Source of the DNA: Rhododendron vialii
Taxonomy: Eukaryota > Streptophyta > Magnoliopsida > Ericales > Ericaceae
NCBI RefSeq assembly: GCF_030253575.1
Contig: NC_080567.1
Location: 37,291,501-37,355,500, forward strand
Length of the DNA: 64,000 bases
Direction of reading: 5' to 3'
The notes beneath the pieces are model-generated. The model did not search any database and was not told the origin of the DNA. It saw only the letters and a program-made list of their open reading frames with translations. The stretch's first letter is position 1; each line of letters opens with the position of its first letter. A program made the position numbers and the translations under genes. This document shows positions 35,780-49,576 of this stretch, in pieces.

Positions 35780-36650
35780 ATGCTGCAGCAAGGGAACTAC
35801 TTTGGGTAATAAAGCTGGAATAAGATTATCCCAACTAAAGTTGTGTTGTTTAGGGGAGGCATGGCAGGGGATTTGGTCTGTCCGGTGTGTGGGCAAAGCG
35901 AGGAAACTGTTGAGCATTTATTCTTTGAATGTGACTCTGCGCGTCGATTGTCGGGGGCGTCTTGTTTGGGTTTGGATTTTACAGTAGGGTCCGTAGGGAA
36001 TCCTGTTCCATTTAAGGAGTGGTTGCTGGAATGGTTTTGAGGGGCACCAGATAGGAGCATTGTTACTGACGGGATTTGTGTGCGATGGGCTATTTGGCGT
36101 GCTCGGAATAGAGGTGTTTGAAGGAGTTAGTGATGGTGCGGAGTAGGGTCTTCAAGTTGTGTTTTTTTTTTTGCGGAACAGTATTCGGTCTTGTTGGGAG
36201 AGGGACAGGAAGGCCGGGATCGAAGGTCAAAATGGGTTGCCTACCAATCAGTTTGTCTGGGGTCGTTACAGTCAAGAAGTTCATGGGTGGATTCCTAAGT
36301 TTTTGGTAGATGGAGCATGGTGCAGTGAGTCATGAAGAGGAGCTGTGGCTTGGGTTTCTTTGTCAGCTTTGTCCTTCGTTCAGGAGAACAATGTCAGGAG
36401 TGTGTTTGCATCTTCAGCCACTTGGCCTCTGGTTGTGTTACGCTGGGCACATCGAAAAAGATTCAGCAAATTAGAAGTGCTAACGGATTGCTTAGTGCTG
36501 GTTCAGGCTTTGCAGTGTATGGAGCGTGCTGATGTTTTTGTCAAACCTGTAATTAGGGATATTCTAGGTTTGGTGCAGAACTTTGATTATGCGGCAATCA
36601 CTAAAGTTCCTAGGAATGCTACAAGGTCTATAATCTTGCTAAGTCTGTAA
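35780..36650 (+). pseudogene. LINE 3' remnant: zf-RVT and RNase H-like fragments
   Basis: A plus-strand fragment reads LVCPVCGQSEETVEHLFFEC, the Cys/His pattern of the zf-RVT domain at the end of plant non-LTR reverse transcriptases. After frame changes, a second fragment (to about 36650; VDGAWC..., WAHRKRFSKLEVLTDCLVLV) resembles an RVT_3 RNase H-like domain. Frameshifts and stops show it is dead. No RT core is present. Confidence 0.65.
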
Positions 36651-36846
36651 TGTATTAATGCTATAAGATCCTATAACTGTAAGATGGACAAAGAACACAA
36701 CAGACTCAATCCCGAACAAGGATTTATCGACAGATCTACAGGCAAGCATGCCAAACAATTAAGAACAAAAGTCAGCTTTAGGGGCTGAAGTACACATTCT
36801 GGAATCATTATAGAGAGTTGTATGGCAGATCAAAAAAAAGTACACA

Positions 36847-37858
<1,012 letters not shown>

Positions 37859-39508
37859 TTAAAAGTGCGGAAGCATTATTGACATAAAAAAGAAACCTGT
37901 CAGAGCCTTAAGGATTTAAAAACTTTACAACATAAAGTGACCTTACACAAAACAGGAAATTGTCAATTTCCCAACCTTGGAGTGTCCAAGAAAAATGCTG
38001 AATATACACGATACATACATGTCCCCTGGGCAGCATCCTACCTTGTTCCTAGTTGGCAATACCTATAGGAAAATAATTAATGTTCATAAGCCAACCGCTT
38101 ATTTGAGATACTAGCATATCATAATTATGTCATAAAGCTCACAAGAAAAGTTGCATCGTACAAACCTTGCATAGTCTTGGGGTGAACATCCAACAGTTTA
38201 ACATGAATAGGGGAGTGACCCCACATGGTGTGAAATGACCAAGTCATTGGCAGCTGGTGCCACATAACATTCCTCTCTTATAACCCCTTCGTTGGTCATA
38301 GCATCTTCACCTTTAGATGGCAAGGTGTTCATCGAAGTAATAGAACCATCGCTTCTTAAACATAGTCATTCTCATAAAATCATCATCTTCAAATAAACAG
38401 TTCACAACATATTTCCATGGCATAAAATGAGAGGGCACAAATCATGCTTTTTTGATAACATGTTCATATATCATTTCATAATTTTGAGCATATGAAACAC
38501 ATAAAATTATTGGCTTGAAAAAAAACCAATATAACTATGGTTAGAGTACCTCCCCTAACAAAGTATCTAGCTCATCATGCGTGCGATCTACTCCATTGAA
38601 CTTGTACCGAGAGGGAGAGGAAGAGGAAGAGAATCCACCGAGGCAAGTTTTCTGGCTAGCGATGCGTCAGATAGAATTTGGGTTCAAAAGTTTACTTTTT
38701 CCTTTTCATTTCGTTTCTTTCCAATCACTGCGCACAAGTCCTATATAGAACTTTTAGGAGCTTCTAATGAAGCAACCATCATTGCATTTTAATTCCAATG
38801 TGACACGTGGCAACCATGACACGTTGTGTGCACCTTTTTCTAAAATTCTGTCCGGTATTGGCATACCAGTCCGGATCACAGTCTTCCAAAATTTCCCACA
38901 TAACTTAATGAGAAGTGGGTCTATTTATCAATTAAGCTTTATCTAATATGGCATTGAAAATCGGGATTTTACAAGACTACTGCAGGAATTTAAGTACGTA
39001 GAAATGTTAAGAGTCTAATAACATGGGTCAGTAGGACAAGTACATGCTTGTGACTGGTAATCCACAAATTGCCTAGAAAACCAGATGACCCACATGAGTT
39101 CAACATGTAATGAAAATAGAATATAACACTAATGGTAACCAAGTCCAACTACCATGACCGGTTCACATACAACTAATTACAAAACTAACAGAAATAATCA
39201 CATAGCTCAGAAACATAATGACTTTGAGCTAAGCAAGTGACAAAAAAATGACACATTTTGGACATCTATATGACCGATCAATCAATTAACGAACAACAGA
39301 ATTGGAACTCACAGTTCTTGTGACCTTTTCAACAGATAGTTCGATTGCTGTTGTTAGTACCACCGTACCAGTACAAAATAATCCGACACTGAAGCATTTT
39401 TTATGTCAAAACAAGTGAACAAAAAATGCAATCCAGAAAATACATCAGAAGCTGAAAATTTCAGTTACCAATTAACATGAAGTACAGCTGCTCTTGTCAA
39501 TCGCCTAC

Positions 39509-40741
39509 CTAGCTTAAAGGCAGTTTACCCTTTTCTTTTTCACTTTTTTGCTCCAAAATAAACTGCTGAACTCGCTGTGCCATCTGATTCATCTGCAAAA
39601 TCATCTCTTCAGTCTCATCATGTATCTGTTTCGGCAAATAAACCTCTAAATAATCGAACCACTCATCCAGGGTCATCTTCTCTAAGTCCAGCCCACCACC
39701 TTCCCCTACTTCACCTCGAACAGCTTCTGACTGCTCATTCAGTAAACTCTCTTCAACTCTTTCACACTCCTCATCTCCCTTCTCATCTACAACCTTATTT
39801 TCGACACTCTCCAATGGCTCACCCTGCAAATTCTTCTTTCTCCTCGTACCCTCTTTGATCATTTTACCGACAATCTGACTTGAAATCTCAACTACATGAC
39901 ACCCATTTCCACCTACACTGGAATTCTCTTTGTTCTTTGAATTCTTTTCAACTTTTTCGCACTCTTTCTCTTCTTTCTCATCTAAGATCTCATTTTTCAC
40001 ACTCTCCAATGGCTCATTCTGTAAAACCTTCTTTCGACTCCTACCCCCTCGGGTCATTTTATCAACAACTTGACCCGATGTCTCAGCTTCTAAATTGGAA
40101 TTCTCCTTCTTCTTCGAACTACGAGTGATCCTGGTACTCAATTCCCGCCCCTGTTTCGTCCTACTTGGGCCCACAGTGTCGTTTTCTCCTACATCATTGA
40201 CCTCACACAAGCTCTCTTGAGGCTCAACGTTCTCTTTCCTCGGTCGACCTCGCCGCCGAGGATTCTCCACAGGCTTTCCCAATTCTCCCCCAAACCCTAA
40301 CCCTAGCTCACTATCTTCACCAATCGAAGTCAAATTCGCCTTCGAACCACCACCGCGCCTAGGGTTCCGCCGCAACCGACTGGCACCGCCTCCGCGGTCC
40401 ACCGCCTCGATCACCACCTTGATGGACGTGAACTCGCCGATTTTGATTACGTCGCCGTTTCGGAGATGGCAGGGGGTCTTAGGCGTGAGGTCGGAGCCGT
40501 TCAACACGGTGCCGTTCGAGGAGCCGACGTCGGTGACGAGCCATTCTCCGGATTCTGTGGAGTCGATGGAGAGGTGGTTGGTGGAGATTCCGTCGTCGTT
40601 GATGGGGAGTTTGCCGTTGCGGACAACTCGGCCTCGACCTCGGCCGATTTGGATCGTGGATCCGGGTGGGAATTCTAGGGTTTCGCCCTCTCGCGGGCCT
40701 TTCTCCATGATTAGCTTCAAAGTTGAGCCTTCTTCCGCCAT
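39509..40741 (-). CDS. FHA domain protein with AT-hook-like motif
   Basis: Single-exon gene, 410 aa. Residues about 29-110 form an FHA domain with the conserved GR (34-36), SxxH (53-56) and SSNGT (74-78) elements that bind phosphothreonine peptides. A Pro/Gly/Arg stretch PRRRGRPRKEN at 161-171 is an AT-hook-type minor-groove binder. The charged middle is Lys/Glu-rich. Residues about 218-267 and 285-331 are two copies of one repeat (core NEPLESVKNEILDEK versus GEPLESVENKVVDEK). The C-terminus (352-398) looks helical. By eye it resembles Arabidopsis SMAD/FHA proteins such as At4g14490; a nuclear role is inferred. A GA/CT microsatellite occupies the 5' leader immediately upstream. Confidence 0.9.
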   Translation of the reverse strand: MAEEGSTLKLIMEKGPREGETLEFPPGSTIQIGRGRGRVVRNGKLPINDDGISTNHLSIDSTESGEWLVTDVGSSNGTVLNGSDLTPKTPCHLRNGDVIKIGEFTSIKVVIEAVDRGGGASRLRRNPRRGGGSKANLTSIGEDSELGLGFGGELGKPVENPRRRGRPRKENVEPQESLCEVNDVGENDTVGPSRTKQGRELSTRITRSSKKKENSNLEAETSGQVVDKMTRGGRSRKKVLQNEPLESVKNEILDEKEEKECEKVEKNSKNKENSSVGGNGCHVVEISSQIVGKMIKEGTRRKKNLQGEPLESVENKVVDEKGDEECERVEESLLNEQSEAVRGEVGEGGGLDLEKMTLDEWFDYLEVYLPKQIHDETEEMILQMNQMAQRVQQFILEQKSEKEKGKLPLS

Positions 40742-40749
40742 TTTCGTGC

Positions 40750-40750
40750 C

Positions 40751-40784
<34 letters not shown>
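40750..40784. repeat. (GA)n microsatellite in FHA gene leader
   Basis: About 17 GA units, read as CT on the coding strand, just upstream of the FHA start codon. Such tracts are common in plant 5' UTRs. Confidence 0.85.
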
Positions 40785-40786
<2 letters not shown>

Positions 40787-40869
40787 TTTTCAGAGGGAAA
40801 GAACAAAGGCGTTTGAATGAAAGAAAGGGCTTTGGGATCGATACTGGAGAGGAAAGAGGTTTCAAATTT

Positions 40870-43800
40870 TGGGGAATTTTAGATTAGACCCCCTTCAACT
40901 ATCTTTTATTTTCAAGTTACCCTTTTCCGTTTAGAGTCAGACACTTTTCCCCCTCAAAGTATAAAGATAATAGGAGAGAAACGGAATCAACGCTGTTAAG
41001 AGACAACTGTACGCTTTCACCCTTCAGGCCTCAACCATCTCTACACATTGACATTGTCTGTAAAAAGGGTTTTTTTCTGTCTCTAAGGTGTTTTTTTTTT
41101 TTTTTTGTTAAAAATGTTTGTTACATGACAAAAAATTGTAAAAAGTGGGCTCCACTTTTATGTATTAAGAATGCGCTAAGTTGGGGGAAGATAGTATTGT
41201 AGTGGTAGATCGAATTAGAGTACGTTAGTATAATAAAAAAAACCCATTTTTTGGAGATAGAGAACAAATGTAAGAAGTAATATATTTGTCAAAGAGTACC
41301 GCTGCCTTTTACACAACGGGAACGTACATAGGCCACATTGTTACACCAAACAATTTGACAGTTAAAAAAAGCGTTCAACCCGTTCTATGCACAGGGCAAA
41401 ATCTGTTTTATGCACGGGCAAAACTAACATGCTCAGACGAGATTAACATACATGATGTGTTAATCGTGAACATTCTCCATACAATTAACCCATTCTAGCG
41501 TTGAGCCTTAATTATTTCTCCTGTTCTCTTTGTCTGGATTTTCGGCCGCAACCTAAGCCATTGTTAAAGAAGAAAAAATACAGTGATTTATAACCTTACA
41601 CGTATATATAGGCATTTATGTATACGTATATATAGGGTGACTGAGCCTTGATTATTTCTCCTGTTCTCTTTGTCTGGAATAGTGGGATATGACCCAACCC
41701 ATTTACAACTTGCCCATTTTGATCTAAACTCGCCCATTTGACACCCCTAAATATGAGGCAGTTTTTTTTTTCTTCTTTTTCTTCTTTGCAGTTGAGTTGG
41801 GAAAAGTAGGTGGTTAGAATCGTGGGTAGAATCGATGTAGGTGTTTTTTTTTTTATTATTTAAAAAAACACGTTTTGTCACAATAATATATTGAAGACTT
41901 GGAGTTTTGGAGGCTTTGAAGGTTGGGACACATTTCTATAATATATTAACACATTTGGATAGAGTATAGATCTAATTAAAGAAAATAAAATGAAAACACC
42001 ATTAGGAAAGAAAATGTGGGAATATTAAAGAAAGAGGCAATAATTCCGTTAATTAGGAGAGGGACTGTGGGGGAAGGGAAGATACATGACAAAGATAGAG
42101 TGTTTGACTTACTACGTATGGATTGATCAATACGAAAATGGTGAAGATTAAAGAACAGGAAAAGTGAGGAGTTGCATTGGTGATGATTAATAAAATTTGA
42201 AAAATGGTGAGGAATTGCATGAGAAGATCGTTTTAATTAGTAGAAGAAGAGAAAAGGAGGAAATAGTAGACGTGGGGACTGGGGGGAATCTTGGTTTGCA
42301 CTGTTTAGTAAGTAGGTGTCATTGTCACTCATGCGAAATAAAAGACCTTTTTTTACTAGCAAAATGAGTGGAAGCCAAGTGGTAGACACCCTATACTCCT
42401 TGCATAAGGTGAGCGTTAAAACCCCACCCTCTTCCCCCTTAAAGCAGTAAAATAGGATTTGCACCGTAAAAAAAAAAAAAAAAACTCTTTTATTATGTTG
42501 TTATTGTGTTATTAACCATTATTTGGTTCCTGGAGAAAGAAAAGGAATAACTTCCAAAACTGGTTCAACTTTTGTTCCAATTTCCCCGTAGTTTCCTTCT
42601 TAATATTTTCCTCATATTTTCGGTTGGCTTCCCCCAAGTCATAAACAAAGCATTAATTTTAATTATTTCCCCTGCACAAATATTTCACATTTTCACTAAT
42701 CCAAACACAGTCTACCAGCTCCAATGCACTTTAATGAGTTGTTTATGTATCTATTCATGTCCGATGAACTAATTTTTAACGAGCATTTCGTTCTTTGCGA
42801 GATTTATGTGATGAATAGTTTTGGTTCAATGTTATGAGCCCATTTAGAGAGGTATGGAAGAAAACTGAACCTAGTTAGCCCTAAGTCATATAATACGCGT
42901 GCGGGGCAGTATGAGTACGCACATGGGTGCGAGCGTGTAACATTTTGAAAACATTCCTAACCACCACACTTCGTGATAGCAAAAATATGAAGAAAAAAAA
43001 ATGAGCACAGAGTGGAGCGAGAATTAAGAGCAAAGACCCGCGGAGGATCGATCCTAGGAAATATTATGTGACTAAAAGGTCAGCCCTTCTGGAACAACCG
43101 CTCTGCTTTTGGTCTTTCCTCTCTCCCTTTGAACCATTTAATCAGAAATAAAAGATGGATTTTGAGACTTATATATCAATATGCTCTTGTATCCATTATT
43201 TTTTCCTGTAGGATAAACTCCACTTCTCTGCTTCTGCTAATTGAGGAGGAGTTTATCAAGATAAGGAAGTGGAAACTATCATTAATATCGATAAATGGGA
43301 CCATTAGGAGCCGAAACGAATCAAATTGGTTTACTTGGGCTTGCAAAGTTATACAATTGAAGCCACAAAAGAGAAAGTGCCAAGAGAAGAACCAGTGCAA
43401 CTGAAGAAGTAGCCAGAGTAATGAGAACTGAATTAATCCTGCCAGACGGACCCTTCAACCTGTGCACAATCTAGTTCATAGGTTATGCCATCAAACACCT
43501 TTTCATTCCTAAGCTTACACGTTCGCCACAAAATCATCATCAACAGAGTTAATTTGTGATCGATCCTCCTCGTTTGTTTGCTTCCATGTCAATTTACCTT
43601 ACCGAACCATGCTAGAATAGATGCTTGCCCATTCACGTTTGGTACATACCCCAACAGAGATAATCGCAACAATAAATGGGCGAAGAGACATTAATTCAAG
43701 AAAAAAATGTTGGGAATGTTTCGCAATCAGCACTACACACAAGACACAACAAAAATGAATTTGAACAATCCTTATAATATCTAAGGTTTGCATTTTACAA

Positions 43801-43950
43801 TCTCCAACCAATTAGGGCTAAGAAACTCAGTCAAAATGAATTTGAAATAGTTGCTGGTGATGCGCCTTAGGCGCAAATAGAGTGCGCCCCGGCGCATTGA
43901 AATTTTATCTTTTGAGGTAATGCGGCTCAGGCGCACTGGAATTGTGCCCC
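40870..43950. other. Gene-poor stretch
   Basis: No supportable gene. It contains a 40-bp direct repeat (gagccttaattatttctcctgttctctttgtctgg-type, near 41502 and 41643) and poly-T tracts. The short open frames lack family features. Confidence 0.5.
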
Positions 43951-43959
43951 TGGCGTATC

Positions 43960-44527
43960 GTTATTTTCTCATTTGATTTTAGTTTCGCCCTGGGTGCATC
44001 TCATGAAGTTACGTACGTCCTTCTTGATGCAAGTTTTGCTTATTGTGGGTTCATGTTCTCTATTCCTTGAGACTTCTAAAGCTTCAAAAAGAATGTCAAA
44101 CTGCAATACATTCATGGAAACCGACTCTTCAATTCCTTGGGTTCACTTTGTGTGGTTTCCCAGGTGGTCTTTTGTATCGTTCATGGCAGGTTTTTCACTA
44201 AGAATAGGTTGGCTTCATCGGGTGATCTCTGAGGACTCTTGTGTTCTATGCTACAAAGGGAAAGAGACTCATAGACAATCACGTGTTCTTCGAGTGCTAA
44301 TTCTTCTTTGCAGAAGTGTGGTGATGATTCATTTCCTCAGCAATGGTCAGATGTTCTGGACAGGATGGGGTAAATCTAACCCCAGTATAGTGCTCATAGA
44401 CGGTCACGTGTTTTTACTATGTTTCGATATCAATTCTTTGCTTATTTTTCTTCCTTTTGATTCTCTTTCGAAACTATTGGTTTATGGGGATAGGGTTTTC
44501 CTCTCTTATGCTTGTCATGACTCGTGA
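43960..44527 (+). pseudogene. LINE zf-RVT fragment
   Basis: A reading frame of about 180 codons contains IPWVHFVWFPRWSFVSFMAG, then GWLHRVISEDSCVLCYKGKETHRQ. This is the layout of the zf-RVT domain in plant LINEs (W..VW.p.....F..W.......L......CvlC....E..), with the usual HlFF.C part decayed. No RT core is nearby. 44530-45940 holds no gene. Confidence 0.55.
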
Positions 44528-45943
44528 AGAAGAATGAGGACCAGGCTTAGCAACGGCCATGTACAAAAGCTACTACTACAATTACTATGTTTCGATATCA
44601 ATGCTTGCCGCACAATCAACTATAATGCCTTAATTCCGCAAAGAGAGAAACTTATTCACGGAGCCGTTGCAAATAGGCTATTTACAGAGCCGCATGATCT
44701 CAGCCGTTTGTTTTGACAATCAATGATTTCGATACGTTTTTAAATTTTGACCGGTAAGCTTTACCGCAGTGCAGTGGCAAAATTACACAAGTTAATCTCA
44801 ATTAATGATTTAATGGTTCAGATGACAGGCACGGTATTAGACAACATAGATATTGAGGCGTTGGAGTTTATCCGTTAATATGATGTGCTACCTTAGATAT
44901 ACACGTTTGAAGTGCAAGTGGTGCAGAGGAGACTAGAGTCACTGGTTGTTTTCTTGGATGGGCTTGATGTTGGATTAGATTGCTAGTATAATTTCCTTGT
45001 ATAATTTGAGGATGGCTAGCTAATTTTACAATCTACTATGAAACCCTCAATGAGATAATTTGCTCGGAGATCCAAAATTTTCAATGAAATCTTCGCGGAT
45101 GGTACTCTAGCTGAATCCCAAGGTACTGGCTGCTTGTGCCTCTATTGACCTGGAACAATTCTTATAATGCTAAAGGGTTTGCATTTTACAATCGCCAATC
45201 AATTAGGAATATGAAACTCAGTAAAAAAAAAAAAAAATGAAGTAGAAATAGCATCACGGATTTGTCCCGAACACTTCCGAACCCCGATTTTCACAAGGTT
45301 TGAAGCGTTGGAAAGCTTGTGAAGTCTACTTTATAACCCAATAGTTTGGATCTAAAATTATATGACCAATTTACCCTTAGTGAGTTGAAAATTAAATCAT
45401 ATCTGTAAAGTACTCACATCTCTCTCATTGTAAATGAGATAAAAACCTACTATTATATATGGATAAAGAGAATTTTCAAAGTACTAAAAGATAGAAAAAT
45501 CCAAACATGAAAAAAGAAAGAAGTTTAGTTTCAAGTTGAGAAATGTGTTGGAGAAACAAAAGGTAATGAGGGCAATCTCAAAGATTTCAGAACATTATTC
45601 TGAAATCAGTTCAAGTTGAGAAATGACGTACACTATTTATGGAGATTCTAGCAGGTAGTGGTTAGTTTCATATCTACCCATATCTGCCACTGTTGAATTT
45701 TTGTCAAGAATGGAAACATGGCAAAATCTAACACAAAGTATTGCCAATTTTCAAAATGTAGTTCACTACTTCATACAAGATCAAAAATAATTAATGTACA
45801 TCATCTACAAAAGATTGGTAGAAGATAAATAAATATATATATATAACATATACAAACAAAGCTCTCTCTTATAGCAACCAGCACAATAAAAACGCGCAGA
45901 AAATACAAATATACTGCATGTATAAAAGATAGATAGAAGTGTT

Positions 45944-46512
45944 ACCTCGGTTGCCATCTTTAGCACAAGCAGCGAGCAAACATCCTTTGTGAGTTCCCTT
46001 CAAAAAAGTTCCATCAAGAAACAGAAGAGGTAGACAGAATTTAAACCCGTGGTTGCAAGCTGCAAACCCGACAAACAATCTCTTGAAACGCCGGGCCTCA
46101 TCGCTCTCTAAATCACATGCGCTATCAGGATTTGAAGCCTTAAAAGATTTCACAAACCATGTTAATTCCTTAAATGATTTTGTATAATCCCCATACACAA
46201 AACTTCTAGCCTTCTCAACACCGATCTGTGCTCTTCGATAAGTCACATCTACCCCATAGCCTTTCTCCAACTCCTTCCTAACATCAATTGGACGTTTCGA
46301 CGGACTCAACCGAATAGTTTCTGAAAATATTTTGCCTATCAAATGGGAACTACTAATCGACAACGATGCAGCCCCACAAGAATGCTCATTCATCAATTAT
46401 TTTATCCTAAACAGTCCACTTGGCTTTTCCACCTTGGCCTTCACAAACCATGTGCAATGCAATGTACGACAACGTGCTTTCACAGTCTCAGCATCATTCT
46501 TGTGCAGACCTT
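45944..46512 (-). pseudogene. MuDR-type (MULE) transposase fragment
   Basis: Minus strand. Reads ETVKARCRTLHCTWFVKAKV, then an in-frame TAA, then MNEHSCGAASLSISSSHLIGK and, near the end, HGFKFCLPLLFLDGTFLKG...LLAACAKDGNR. This is the N-terminal MuDR region followed by the start of the MULE transposase domain. It ends at a plausible splice donor (GAG|GTAACA at about 45943), after which the catalytic remainder is absent. The stop and truncation make it non-functional. It abuts the RBR relic that begins at about 46513. Confidence 0.8.
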
Positions 46513-46586
46513 GGGTTCGTATAGTTTGTATCGTTTACGTAATTCTCTTACTACTGTTTACGCTTTGGGGCGATTATTTTCGTTAG
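46513..46586 (+). pseudogene. Relic of the last exon of an RBR gene
   Basis: One frame reads VRIVCIVYVILLLLFTLWGDYFR then stop. It aligns with the C-terminal membrane tail of the intact RBR gene ending at 56807 (VRTSIICAILYLLLCMFWYY). The following sequence to about 47400 matches the 3' flank of that gene (gagctcattgt.gacataacttatgtgta; acatgtttggaggatacgtg; ccaacttaaccaaaaatc). The rest of the gene is missing, and a MULE fragment occupies its place. Confidence 0.75.
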
Positions 46587-47400
46587 TAAGTATGAGCTCA
46601 TTGTGGACATAACTTATGTGTAAGTAATACTGAGCTAATCGTCTACATAACTTGACATGTTTGGAGGATACGTGGTGATACTGTGAACAGCTCTTTGTCG
46701 AGCTTCAGACCTCATGTTTTGGTTTATATAACAGATAATATACAGATTTTGAAACCCCTGTTTTAGCTGTACTGGGTTCCTTGATTTCAGTTCTTTCTTT
46801 TGTTCTATTTTGAGCTCTTCAACTTGGAAATTTTAGCTCTTGCCTGCTCTAAAGTTGTATTCATCGACAGCTAGGCTTTTTGTTTTGGAGTGGGATTCCT
46901 GTGGGAGGAATTCCGCTTCCTGTCTCAACTCATTTTCAACCTTAGGATGTGACAATTTGGAGGCGTGTAATCTGGTTTACGTGAGATTGAACCTGGTTTA
47001 CGTGAGATTGAACGAAGTCACAAACAATTTGCTCCCAAGGTTTTGGCCACTCCAGCATTTTGTTCATTGAATCAACTCTACTTTACTTGTTTTGCCAATT
47101 GTCAACTTATTTTAGTTTCTACTAGAATTCAAAATTTATAATCTATATAGTTACAATCAGAAGGGAATGGATCTCGTCAGGACAGAATGGTCCAGTTATG
47201 CCCATTTGTGGGCTCATTCCCTATGTGCTTTGATGATCAAAGCTGTTCAGTTTTGTGATCTTGTTGAGTATACCAACTTAACCAAAAATCACGTTGATCC
47301 GGTATGAGTTGATATGAAAGGGTAATCTGTTCTGATCATTGAAGTGAGCTAAAAAATTGCACACAAACGAGCATAACCGAACAGATCAGTCGATTTTAAA
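46587..47400 (+). repeat. Duplicated 3' flank of the RBR block (copy without LINE insertion)
   Basis: Aligns piecewise with 56808-58620. It preserves the uninterrupted form of the site (ccagcattttgttcattgaa at about 47052) into which a LINE-type element is inserted in the other copy. Confidence 0.8.
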
Positions 47401-49460
47401 TTATTATTTTTTATCCCCAAAAACGCCTTAAAGGCAAGAGATCCATCCCTCTAATCAGAAATCTATTTTCACACAATTTCTACCTCTACCGCAAAGGCAC
47501 AAACAATCCAAGGTACATTGTGTATTTGTGTGACGAGTAAAACAGGGATGCTATCTCAAACAAACAACCCAATGCACATTGTGTGCTAAGGGGGTACGGA
47601 TTATAATTCGGAGACAAATAGTCCCCGCCATTAGAGCATTTTCGGTCATGACTCTTATTTTCTGTTTGGAACCTAGGAAAAGTGAGGGGAAAGAAAAGAA
47701 GAGAGAAATGAGAGGAAAATTTCACTATTTTAGAATTTATTATTTTCTCTTCTTTTTCTATTATATCAAAACAATGGTAAAGAATTTTTTTAAACTTCCC
47801 TTTCTTTTCCCTCACTTTTTGTAAGTTCTAAACAAAGCATTAAGTCATAATCAACTTTTCATTACTTTTTATTCTTCATGTTCCAAACAGAATATTAAAG
47901 CCCCGTTTCGCTAAGGTTTTTATTTGTTAACTAGTCCAAGCTCGGCCTACCTATTAATGTAATCGTGACTTACATACCAAAAAAGACACTTCAAAAGCTG
48001 AATGAGAAACTTTAACAGATCTGAAAAGCACAACTTGGGCGGAAATTAATTTGTCTTTTCACGTGGAAAAATCTTTCAGCTCATCTAGAAGACGACCGCA
48101 CATTCAAACATGATAGGCTAATACCATTGACTTGATAATTTATTTTTGTAACTCGGGTGCCTAGACCATCTTATGCGCACCTCGACTAATTTTAGGAAAC
48201 CGATCCAACCGTGCATTTGCGGGTCTCAAATAGAGACAAAGCAAAATTCTGTATGGACTTGACCCCAAAAGAATTGATAACAACTGAATGATTTCGAACC
48301 TAAAACCTTAAAGAGAGAGCAAAAACCACTAAGCTCCAAGCTTGATCACGGAGCCAAACCCTTGGGGTTCATTGACTTGAAAATTTGAAGATTCAAATAA
48401 AATTACCTTTGAGCAAGAAATATGCCCCCGTTGCTGGAAAAGAGCCCTTGTAGCCGACTCACAATGAAGCACAAATACTTCTCGATGGTAGTCGTGTTCG
48501 TACCACTCGAATACACCATACTTCTTCAATTTTTGCGGATAGTATTTCAAAAGCATCCACAATACAAACTATACATTGTTAAAGTATTGCGTAGTTTTCG
48601 AATTATCTAGGTCACGTATCCGAACTTCTATAAAATCAACGCTGTGTTACTTCTTGCACAATTAGAATAAAATTGTCAGGAATAGACTATAGAGAATGTG
48701 GTTGCCCAGTACGTAGTTTACTCAATACTTAAACAGAAACAAATAGTGGAATCGAAATGATACCTTTTCATATATAATTGTTTGAATCTTTCTTTTGTAA
48801 TAAGTATATTCCATGGCGATAGAAAAAATACGTACGTTCCATAAAATTGAATATCTAAAGTTAAACAAGTTTTAAAAAATTATGTTTCGCTATTAAAAAA
48901 CCCGTTGAATAAGTAACCCTGTAAAGTTGTATACAATATATTTGCCTAAGGAAGCGACAACGGTTTCTCACCATTCTTGTGATACGCGTAGTACAATGCT
49001 AAAAATTATAAAATTAGATTTTATACTAACAAATGCGGTACTAACATCTATTAATTCTTTCATTTTTTTCGTACCTCGATATCGATGTCATGTCTTACCC
49101 ATATCCTGTATTGGTAAATCCATTACTTCATAGCCTGCTCACCTGCAGGAGTTCAAACCATGCACCCTTTCCCTTCTCCTAGGATAGATAGTTACCCTGT
49201 GCAAAATTTAGATCCACTTAATTAGATCCAATTACAAGAATATTTTTTTCCTTAGTTAAATTGTTTCTTTAATTATGTCAATTATTAATACAGCAATTAC
49301 GTTGTGGACTGTTTTAAAAATAAATCTTATAAAACCATTTCTCTAATTGGGTCAGAAAACTTTATTCTAGTACGTAGTTTATTTTTGCTTGTAGTTTAAT
49401 ATTCTTGGTATTCCTTTCTTTGAATGGTCTACAGAGCCACCAAAGGGAGCTAATTAACCT
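47401..49460. other. Gene-poor stretch upstream of PR-10
   Basis: No supportable gene. 48148-48371 is a second copy of the dispersed repeat described at 25984-26215. The remainder is AT-rich. Confidence 0.45.
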
Positions 49461-49469
49461 TATAAATAG
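49461..49469 (+). promoter_or_regulatory. TATA box of the PR-10 gene
   Basis: tataaatag lies about 115 bp upstream of the ATG, with a CT-rich leader between them. Confidence 0.65.
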
Positions 49470-49576
49470 CTCCTCTTGTTCTCCCATTTCCCTCACACCA
49501 AGCTCTTCTCCACCTACAAACTAATCCTTCTTCTTCTTCTTCATTTCTGCATTCTAAGTTCTTAAAGATCATCATC

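Noticed and set aside
38560-38640. Minus-strand stretch reading RYKFNGVDRTHDELDTLLGE before a GT
   Set aside because: It looks exon-like, but I found no acceptor, no neighbouring exon and no family, so it is not called.
43973-44527. A 184-codon frame with several hydrophobic stretches, at first like a membrane protein
   Set aside because: The W/C spacing fits a decayed LINE zf-RVT domain better, and it has no plausible promoter or start context.
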